From GCA-002727735 sp038134525 (GTDB taxonomy: Bacteria > Bacteroidota > Bacteroidia > Flavobacteriales_D > Parvicellaceae), in NCBI GenBank assembly GCA_038134525.1, contig JAYPVI010000018.1:1-55621 (forward strand): DNA of 55,621 nucleotides, in the 5' to 3' direction. The notes below the pieces were generated by a model. It made no database searches. It saw nothing but the letters and a program-made list of their open reading frames with translations, and was not told the origin of the DNA. Both the position numbers and the translations under genes were made by a program. The first letter of the stretch is position 1, and each line of letters opens with the position of its first letter. Shown piece after piece: positions 41,764-53,700 of this stretch.

Positions 41764-44700
41764 TTGAGATACTACGCAAAACATATAAATTACTACCTAA
41801 ATTTTGTATTAACAGCATCTTGTTTGTTTTTATTCACAAGTGCATTTAAATCACAAAGTTTTGGTATTCTTTCTGTAGATAGCTCAACCACGGCTCATCA
41901 TGACCCATCTGCTGACTCAACATTCTTTGCAAGAGTATCAACAGACCCAGGAAATCGTTCTGGTTATTTTGATTCTTTACAAAGAACAGTCATAACATGT
42001 GAAGCAGAAACACTAAAATTAACTGCTGATTTAATTTCTCAATTTTCAGGTTCATCAGGATCGAGTTACACTCAATATGGAGGTACACTTCAAGCCGGGG
42101 AATACGTGAATGTATATTTGGTTTATCTGAATGATACAGCTAACTGGAGAACCGATACTTCTATCGTTAATTTTGAACATGAAATTTTAGGTGTATATGC
42201 TGGATGGGATCAAACACTTTATTTTGATAGTTCGAGATTTGCTTCAAATTATTATCCAGTTTACGGCAATTCCAATTCACAATCTAATTTTCAATTAAGA
42301 AGGTTTGATCCATTCAACTGGAATAATGGTGCTGCTAACTCAACTTGGTATAATTACGATGCAAGCAATGTGGGTGATTGGTTTTCAACTGGAAATTCTA
42401 ACACATCGCTCTATGTTGGTTTTGGTAATGATAATCAGCAAGGTGATTTTATCCGTGTGTTCACAAGATCATTTGTTTGTACCGGATCAATTAACGGAGC
42501 TGCTGATGATTATTCCATTTGTAGAGATGCAACTGCTCAGTTGTCGGTAGATACTATCATATCTGGATATACCTATTCTTGGTCACCGACAACAGGACTT
42601 TCCAATCCAAATATTCATAACCCTATGGCCACAGTATCTTCTAATACTACTTACACGGTTACGGCTACAAATACGTATTGTACTTATACGGATACAGTTG
42701 TTATTTCTATTTTACAAACACCCACAGTAAATGTGGGATCTGATACCGCTTATTGTGAAGGTGATGCCATAAGTATTGATGCCAATGTAACTTCACCTTA
42801 CTCTAGTTTAAGTTTATCTTACTTATGGACGACCAATGCTGTACTAGATACTTCCAATTGGGTCTCCTATACATCTGAAGATGTTTCGGTAACTGGATCA
42901 AGCGGAACAGATCACATAGGTGATTATACATTAACCGTGACAAATCCTTTGGGATGTTCGTCTTCCGATACAAAATTCATTAATGTGAATAGCATTTTTG
43001 TTTCTGCAGCTGCCAATAGTGCTACCATCTGTAAGGGGCAATCAACTGTAATTACAGCAAGTGGTGCAGATACCTATACTTGGACACCTACTATTTCGTT
43101 AAGTGATTCAGTGACAAATGCACCCACTGCGAGTCCTCAAACTACTACTACATACTTAGTAACAGGAACTCAAACATCAACAGGTTGTGTAGCTTCTTTC
43201 CCTGTTACGGTAACCATAAATTGTTTAGATTCTGACGGAGATGGAATTACAGACGACAATGACATTGATGATGATAATGATGGAATTACGGATGTCGAAG
43301 AAGGATTTGATTGTACCACACCTACTAGAAACATTTACGGTGAGTGGGTTGGTAGTGATACCTTAAGATGGAGAGATCACTATACTGTTGGAAATTTCTC
43401 TCAAAGTTCGGGTGATGATCCAGTGGCTACCAATCCAGTGATCAATGTAAATGGCACACAAATTACCCTTTCAAGATCTACTTCAGGTGTACTTTCTAAT
43501 AATTTAATTACACCTGAATTTAGAATTAATGAATATGAACCACCTGATAATAATAATGCTGATCAAGCCGTATATAATATTTATCAGCTAGCTACATCAA
43601 ATGGTGTTTCTAGTCACACTTTTAGTTTTGATCCTCCTGTTTACAACTTAGCATTTGACCTACATGATGTCGATCAGGAGAACAGCAAGTGGAAAGATTA
43701 TTGTGTATTTACTATTACAACTAGTGATGGATATGTACATAATTTAAATGCATCGGAATATTCTAAGGCTTCTCAGACCTATATTACGCCAAATACATTT
43801 GAGGGTGCATCGCCCGTATTACAAAACAATGGAGATGACATTGCTATCAATGGAATTCAATCATATATTTCTTCCATAAAATTAGATTACTCTAACACGG
43901 AACCACCAACCAATTCATCACAGGTTGTCAGTTTTAGTAACATGGTATTCTGTCCTACAAGAGATACAGATCAGGATGGAATTCCAGATCATTTAGATGT
44001 GGATGCGGATAATGATGGTATTTACGATGTGGTTGAAGGGGGTGATGGTGCTCAAGACACCAATAATGATGGTGTAATTGACAGTAACGATACTGGATTT
44101 ACGGACGCTGATAATGATGGAATGGCGGATAACGCGGAAGCTACTGCACCAATTGATACGGATGGAGACAACATTGGCGATTTTCTTGAAATTGATTCAG
44201 ATGGAGATGGATGTACTGATTTGGTTGAAGCGGGTTACACCGATGGAGAGGGTGATGGAATATTAGGAAGTAATCCAGTAACAGTAAATGAAGTAGGAAA
44301 AGTTACAAGTGGTACAGATGGGTACACTAACCCGTTGGATAATGATGGAAATAGCACATATGATTTTCAAGAAGTAAATTCCAATTTATCTTCTACAGTA
44401 GATACAGTTGCTTGTCAAAGTTTGACTTGGAATGGAAATACATATACGGAAAGTGGAACCTACTATTGGTACAGCGAAAGTCCAGGTGGGGGTTGCGATA
44501 GCGTAGTAACTTTGAATCTTATTTTACGTGCTGATTCAGTGAACGTACAAGCTTTACCAGAGTTAGTGTGTTCGGGTTCATCTACCACGCTAACTGCTTC
44601 TGGAGGTTCTTCTTATTTATGGAGTACTGGAGAAACCACTGCAAGCATAACGGTTAGTCCAACGGATACCACTACTTACACAGTGGATATTGAACAACAT

Positions 44701-47700
44701 GCTTCCTGTACAGCTACTATACCTATTACGGTAAATACACTAGAATTACCAACTGTTAGCGCTGGAAATGATACCAGTATATGTATTGGCTCAAGCTTTA
44801 ATTTGTCTGCTAACGGGGCATCCACTTATTTATGGACTCCAACAGCAACCCTTAGTGATTCCGCTATTGCAAATCCTGTTGCTACACCATCAATAAACAC
44901 GACCTATGTGGTTGCTGGAACCGATGCGAACGGATGTACCAATACAGATACGATAACTATTTCAATAAATGCACTTCCTACAATTAATGCAGGGAACGAT
45001 ACCGTTCTTTGTGTTGGAGATACATTGCAATTAAATGGTTCAGGAGGAAGTACATACTCTTGGTCTCCCACCACTGGAATTAGTAATGCCAATATTGCAT
45101 CACCTTATCTTGTAGTTTCTGCCAATGAAACCTACATCCTTACAGGAACTGATGCAAATGGATGTCAAAATACTGATCAGATTACAGTTACTGCAAAATC
45201 AGTTCCTGGTTTAAATGTAACCGCATTACCAGCTATCATTTGTAATGGTTCCTCATCCATTGCATATGCATCAGCAGGAGATGGTCAATTTACTTATTTA
45301 TGGGAAGATGGATCCACCTCTCAATCTATCAATGTAACACCAACTCAAACCACTACCTATAATGTGATTGTAACGGGTCCAAATGGTTGTTCCTCTGAGG
45401 GGTCTGTAACCATTACAGTTGAGCCAAATAATTTGTCAATAGATTTAGGTGGGAATCAATCAGTTTGTGAAGGAGATACATTTTCATTTAATCCTTCCGT
45501 AATAGGTTGTACACCCTCTACAACAATAAATAGTGAACTATTTGCAAGTTCATCCTATGGTACAAGTATTACCAATTTCACATCAACCCCTACAGGATTC
45601 TGGCAAAATGTAAGTGGTGATGATTTTGATTGGAGTGGAGAAAGCGATGCAACAAGTACAACTGGTACGGGTCCCAATACTCCTAATACGGGTAATGATT
45701 ACATCTACTTTGAAGCAGACAATGGATCAGCAAATGATGTAGCTTACTTAGAATCAGGTGCCATTTCTTCAACCAATGTAATTGTAGACTTTTATTACTT
45801 CATGTATGGGTACCAAATGGGTACATTAGCCTTACAATATTATGATGGTACATTTTGGAATACCATTTGGTCTCAGTCAGGTCAACAACAAACTTCTGAT
45901 GCTGATGCTTGGATTTATCATGAAGAGGATCTTTCTGGATATTCTGTTTCTAAAATACGTTTTGTAGCAACTAAAGGAACAGGTTCTAGATCTGATATCG
46001 CCTTAGATGATATTACGGTGACCGATCCAGGAAGTGGTTGTGAATTTACATGGTCAACAAATTCAACCAATGGCACTACGGGCTGGAGTGCAACAAATAC
46101 TGAAAACATCACTGTTACAAATTCGTTAAACTCTACACATAATGGTGAATATTACGTAAGTGTCACCAATTCCATAGGATGTGATGCTTATGATACTGTT
46201 TCCATTACGGTTAATCCAGTTCCAACCGCTAACGCAGGTAATGATGTAACCATTTGTGAAGGATCAAACACCCAACTTTCTGCTTCTGGTGCAGATAGTT
46301 ATTCATGGTCTCCCACTACAGGTTTGAGTAACCCATCGGTAAACGACCCAGTAGCAAGCCCATCAGTAACGACAACCTACACGGTAACGGCTACCAATTC
46401 TTACGGGTGTCCAGATACAGATCAGCTTACGGTAAATGTAATTCCTTACGCGGTCAGTGTAAATAATGACACGACCATTTGTTCTACGGATGTTATTTCT
46501 TTAACCGCATCTGGTGCTGTCTCTTATATTTGGAGTACAACTGAAACCACTCCATCAATTTCCGTAAGTCCAACAATACAAACTACTTACACGGTCGTGG
46601 CCACAGATAGTTATGGATGTATAAGTACAGATTCTATAGTGGTTTCTGTAAATTCATTACCTACCGTATCAATTAATAATGGTGTTACTCCTGAGATTTG
46701 TATTGGTGAGAGTACAGATTTAGCTGTTACTGGGGCGGTATCTTACGTTTGGTCAACAACTGAATTATTAGATTCAATTACAGTTTCTCCAACTACAACT
46801 ACAAATTATTCGGTTATTGGTACGGATGCCAATGGTTGTATTGGATACGACACTATTAGTGTAATTGTAAATCCATTGCCTCTAGTATTTGCAGGTAATG
46901 ATACAGCTTATTGTGCTGGTGACAGCGTGACCTTATTGGGCTCAGGAGCATCAACATACACATGGAATAATGGAGTAGCAAACGGAGTTCCTTTTATACC
47001 TACAACCCCATCTGCTGTAGATACCATCATAAACCATGATTTTGAAACCAGTGCGCATGGGTGGTCAAGTACCTATTCGTACAGCTCTTCTTATTGGGAA
47101 CGTTCTAGTTCTCTTGGTAACTTTGCATCTGGAAACAACAGCAACTATGCAGTCATATTACGCCCACACAATAATTATGGTAACAATAATAGATCACATT
47201 TCACAAGTGGAGCTATAAATATTTCTGGTTATGAAGACCTAGAATTTTCATTTAGAATGAGATATGAAACAGAAAGTACTAGTTTTGATGTATGGGCCAT
47301 TTATTATTCTACGGATAGTAGTAATTGGAATATTTTAGGTAGTAGTTGGTATGACGCTCAGAATACTAAAATTACAGCTAATTTTCCTGAGTTATCTGGA
47401 ACGCATGGTGTATGGGGAGGTAGTAATAACAACACATGGAGAACATTAACTACCACTATGCCAAGCTCGCTGAATGGTCAGTCTACAATTTATTTAAGGG
47501 TGTATTTTAGGTCGGATGGAAGTGTAACATATGATGGAGCTGCTTTTGACGATGTCGTTATTACAGGGACGAATTCAAATTATTCTCCTGCTATTTCCTA
47601 TGTAGTTACGGGTCTTGATTCCAATAATTGTACGAACACAGATACCATTAATATTACCATAAATCCAATAGAGGATGCATCATTTGGTTATGGAGGAAAT

Positions 47701-50700
47701 ACATACTGCGAAATAGATGCTGATCCCACGCCAACAGTTAGTGGCGTCACGGGGGGTACTTTTGCTGGTTCAACAGGTCTTGTTATTAACACCACAACGG
47801 GTGCAATTGACCTTGATTCCAGTTCCTTAGGAACCCATACCGTTACTTACACTACTCCCGGAACTTGTACTGGAACAAGTAGTATTACCATAACCATAAA
47901 ACAAAGCGCTACAAATCTATCGTACGCACTAGATACCGTTTGTACTAACGCAGCAGCGCTTTCTCCAACCATTACGGCAACGCAAGGCGGCATTTACTCT
48001 TCTTCTTCAGGCCTTGCTTTGGATAGTTTAACAGGTGTTATTAGCACAGGAGGTTCAACTCCTGGTACCTATGAAATTACGTATACTCCCTTAATAAATG
48101 GACAACTTGGCCAGGATTTAAATGGACCAAGTTCAAATTATCAACTCAGCTACTCTAATGCCGGATCTCATGCCATAGCCATGAACGCGGCTGGTGATAA
48201 AATGGTAGTGGGTGCTTTGTACCAACATCGAGTTTTAGTTTATGCTTGGGATGGTTCCAGTTGGGATTTAGAACAGAACATTTACAATGGTTATAGTTAT
48301 TTAGGTGGTTCAGTGGACATGAATGCCGCTGGTGATCGAATCGTAGTTGGGGCATACGGCTCCAACAGTGCCTTTACATTTTCTTGGAATGGTTCTACTT
48401 GGACACAAGAAGCTAATTTAAGCGGGAGTACTCAATTTGGCTGGGATGTGAGTATGAGCAATGGAGGAGATACCATTGCCATTTCAGAACCTTACTACAG
48501 CAGCCAAAGAGGATACGTGAGAACCTATGCTTGGAATGGTAGTTCGTGGAGTCAATTTGGTAGTACTTCAACCCTTGGAGAAAGTACCTCCGATTATTCT
48601 GGGACATCAATTTCTCTCAATGGCAGTGGAAACAGATTAGTAGTTGGGGCTTACCAGAATGATGCTAGTGGATCAAATTCAGGACATGTTCGAGTTTACG
48701 AATTAAGCGGCACATCCTGGGTAAAGATGGGCTCAGACATTGATGGAGGTGCTAGTGATGATTATTTTGGATGGTCAGTGGATATCAATGATGCAGGTAG
48801 TCGTATCGTAGTAGGTGCTATTTATGACGATAATGGAGGAACTAATACAGGTTCAGTAAATGTTTACGATTGGGATGGTAGTTCATGGTCGCTTGTGGGC
48901 TCACAAATCAATGGGTCAGGGACTTCAGATTACCTTGGATGGTCAGTTTCTATCAATAATTCAGGAGATAAAATTATTGCGGGTATTCCATATGAGGATG
49001 AAGTTACCACGGATGCAGGTCAAGCAAGAATTTATGAATTCTCTAATGGTAATTGGGTACAATCTGGATCCAACATAAATGGTAAAGCCAGTTCAGATTA
49101 CTTTGGTAATAGTACAGCAATAAATGCTTCTGGAAATCGCTTTGCCGTAGGAGCTTATAACAATGACGATGGTGGTAGTAATGCTGGTCAAGTCAGGGTT
49201 TTTGAATACGATTATCCGTGTCCTCTTCCTACCACTTTAACCATCATACAAGGTGTAGATGCATCATTTTCTTATCCAACCTACACGTATTGCAGCAATT
49301 ACACCGATCCTGTAGCCACTTTATTGGGGGATACAGCTGGCACATTTTCAGCAAGCACGGGGTTAACCATAAACAGTTCAACTGGTGGAATAGATCTAGA
49401 TGCTAGTACTATAGGTACACATACGGTGTATTACACGGTTTCCAATACCAATTGCACCGATGTCGATTCTGTTCAGTTTACCATTGACCAAGCAATTCCT
49501 GGATTCACTTATGGAGATACTGCATTCTGCACCAATCAAGACGACCCAACTCCAACCCTTACCCTTTCTGGAACGGGTACCTTCAGCAGTACACCAGCTG
49601 GTCTTTCAATTATTTCCTCTACCGGAGAAATTGATTTATCAGCATCTACAGCTGGAGATTACGACATTACTTTTACACCAACCGTTGATTACATCCAAAT
49701 GGGTGTTAATATTGATGGGGAAGGAAGTTCAGATTATTTTGGATACGCTGTAGATATCAATGCTGCGGGTAACAGAATGGTGGTAGGAGCACCTTATGAT
49801 GATGCAGTTTCTTTTAATTCTGGACATGTAAGGATATATGAGTGGAACGATTCAGCTTGGGTTCAGTTAGGTGCAGATATAGATGGAGAAGGTAGCTCTC
49901 ATTATTTTGGATGGTCAGTTGCCATGAACGATGCAGGTGATCGAATTATAGCTGGGGCTTATTATGCTAATAGTCAAAGGGGATATGCTAAAATTTATGA
50001 ATGGGACGGTTCCTCTTGGAATCAGTTAGGTGCAAAATTAGAAGGTACATCTAATTCAGATGAATTTGGATTTAGTGTAGCCATGTCAAACTCTGGTAAT
50101 AGGGTGGCCGTAGGAGCCCGTTATGATGATGACGGAGGAGGAAATAGTGGTTCTGTTTCCATGTTCGATTGGAACGGTGGTTCTTGGTCTCAAGTAGGTT
50201 CACAAATAAATGGTCCATCATCTAACTACTATTTTGGGTCATCAATTGCCTTAAATGGTGCTGGTGATCGCCTAATTATTGGGTCTTATAATTCCAACAG
50301 AACATATTGCTACAGTTTTAATGGATCCTCTTGGTCTCAGATGGGAAGTGTATTGTCTGGAAGTGACTACTTTGGATGGTCTGTAGATATCAATGATGCA
50401 GGAGATGTGATAGCCGTTTCTGAGCCATATTATTCTGCTTACAGAGGAAGAACCAAATTATTACAATGGAACGGTTCAAGTTGGGTGAATTATGGAAATA
50501 GTTCGGGTTATATATATCCCTACGAAAGTACTTATGATTACACAGGTTATGGAGAGGGTAACACAGGAAGAGCTATTTCTTTAAATGCAGCTGGAGATAG
50601 AATTGCAATAGGCGGTATATATAATGATGGTGGTGGATCAAATTCAGGACATGTCCGAGTTTACGAACTAAATAGCTCAAACTCTTGGTCTAAAGTAGGT

Positions 50701-53700
50701 GGTGATTACGATGGCGATGGTTCAAATCACTACTTAGGTCATGCGGTTTCTATGAACGCTAAAGGAGATAAATTCATCGGTGGGGCCTATTATGCTAACA
50801 GTCAGCGAGGTTATGCTAAAGTGTTTGAAAGCAATGAATTTTGCGCTACTCCTTTAACCATAACCATTCACGATGGTGTTTTCTCTACGTTTAGTTATAG
50901 CGAAGGAAGCTATTGTACAGCAGACAATGATCCAACTCCAACCATTTCTGGAACTAGTGGAGGTACATTTAGCTCTACTACAGGTTTAGATATTGATGCA
51001 TCTACAGGTGAAATTGATTTATCGGAATCTACAGAGGGCAGATATACCGTAACCTACATTGTTTCCAATACCAACTGTGCAGATACCACAACCCAAGATG
51101 TATGGATTACTGAATCTACCATAGGCTTTGGATATGGAACTACCGTTTTCTGTATCAATACCGATGACCCTACACCAACCATTACAGCTCCAGTAGGGGG
51201 TACATTCACCGCAAGCAGTGGGTTAATTATTGATTCCATCAGTGGTGTTATTGATTTAACCAACTCCCCAGTTGGAATATACGATGTACTATATACGCCA
51301 CCCTTATTTGGTCAGCTAGGAACGGATATAGATGGTGAATCGGTCAATGATAATTCGGGTCGTTCAGTAGCTTTCAATGCAGCTGGTAATAGAATTATTA
51401 TTGGTGCTAACGGAAATAACGGAAGTGCTCCTTATTCCGGTCATGCTAGAGTGTATGATTGGGATGGAAGTGCTTGGACACAAGTAGGAGGCGATATTAA
51501 CGGGGAAGCAGGTAGTGACTATTCCGGTTGGAAAGTGGCCATGAATAATGCCGGTAACAGAGTATTGGTTGGTGCAATTTACAATACGGGCAATGGATAT
51601 CGCGCAGGTCATGCGAGAATGTTTAGCTATAATGGTACCAATTGGGTGCAAATGGGAAGCGATATTGATGGTGAAAGTGCAGAAGATGAATTCTCTTGGT
51701 CGGCAGCTATGAATGGAGCCGGAAATAGAGTAGTTATTTCAGCTTATAAGAATGATGGAACTGGTACTAACGCAGGTCATACCAGAATTTTTGAATGGAG
51801 CGGTACAGCTTGGTTTCAATTAGGTACTGATATAGATGCTGAAGCAGCTGAAGATCAAGCAGGATATGCTGTTTCAATGAGTGATGCTGGAGACAGAATT
51901 GCCATTGGAGCCAATTTTAATGATGGTGCTGGAACTAATTCAGGACATGTTAGAATATACGATTGGAACGGTTCATCATGGTCACAAATAGGCTCCGATA
52001 TTGATGGTGAAGCCGCTGGTGACGAATCTGGTTATTCCGTTTCTCTAAATAAAGAAGGTAATCTGGTGGCCATAGGTGCCCCTAAAAATGATGGTACTGG
52101 CAGTGATGGAGGACAAGTAAGAGTGTACAGTTACAACGGATCCAGTTGGACCAAGTTAGGTCAAGATATTGATGGAGAAACAGCTTATGATTATTTTGGA
52201 TCTTCTGTCGCGCTTAATGACGATGGAGATCGATTAATTGTAGGCGCTACCAATAACAGTGCTAACGGACCAAGTTCAGGTCACATTAGAATTTTTGATT
52301 GGAGTATTACTTCAAATACCTGGGTGCAAGCGGGTGATGATTTGGATGGAGAAGCTGCTGGAGACCAATCTGGTTATGCCATTGCTATCAATGCTTTTGG
52401 TAATATCATAGCATCTGGTGCTCCTAACAATGCCGGTTCTGGAACAGGTTCTGGTCATGTAAGAGTTTACCAAAGTAATTTGTGTAACATCCCACTAAGC
52501 GTTGAGTTACTTAACAATGCAGATGCAACGTTCGATTATACGGATTCGGTTTACTGCTCAAATGCTTCCGATCCTACACCAAACATTTCTGGTACCAATG
52601 GAGGTTTGTTTACTTCAATAGCTGGTTTAGCATTAGATTCTGCTACAGGAGTAATTGATGTGAGTGCTAGTAGTTTAGGGAATTACACGGTAATGTACTC
52701 TCTTTCTTCTGGAAGTTGTGCGGATAGTGCATTCTATGATATTTCAATCGTTCAAGGATCTTATGGTGATACCAATTTTGTAACTAACTGTTACTCGGCT
52801 GATTGGAGAGGAGATACCTATACCATTTCTGGAATTTACACCGATACCATCACCAATTCAATTGGTTGTGACAGTATTTTAATTCTTAACTTAACCATAA
52901 ATCCAAGAATTTTAGCGGATACGCTGGATACTACAGTTTGCAATAGTTATACATGGCAAGGTCAAGAATTTACGACCACCGGTCTTTATAGCGATACGTT
53001 AACATCATCACTTACAGGTTGTGATAGTGTGGTTTATCTTAACTTAAACTTACTGCAAAGTTCTGATCCGACTTTTGCATTTGCTACAAGTAGTTTCTGC
53101 GAGGGTGATGCAAATCCTACACCAACCATTACAGGTACAACTGGAGGTACATTCAGTGCATCTAGTGGAGTAGTGGTAAACGCTACTACTGGCGAAGTGG
53201 ATATCGCGGCAACGGCTTTAGGAGCTCATACCATAACCTATGCTGTAGCCAACGGAATTTGTGTGGACTCATTAAATCTAGTCATTAGGATTTTAGATGT
53301 TACACCTGGATTCAATTATGGTACAGATACCTCTTTCTGTATTAATGGAACAGATCCTTCGCCAATCATTACAGCGGCTGCTGGTGGTACATTCAGTGTG
53401 CCAACTGGATTAGCCATTGACTCATTAACAGGTATAATTGATGTTTCAGCGTCTACGGCTGGCAACTATGACATATTGTATACACCGCCAGTTTTCGGTC
53501 CATTAGGCCAGGATATTGATGGTGAATCAGCTCAAGATTTTGCAGGATCATCTGTAGCATTAAATGCAGCTGGTAATAGAATGATTGTAGGTGCATACGG
53601 TAACGATGGTGCTGGAGGTACAGCTGGACATGCTAGAATTTTTGAGTGGAATGGAACTTCCTGGAATCAATTAGGTGCTGATATAGATGGTGAAGCAGCA

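Noticed and set aside
43228..44361. EF-hand calcium-binding protein
   Set aside because: The Asp-rich loops repeat without flanking helices, which fits thrombospondin type 3-like repeats rather than EF-hands.
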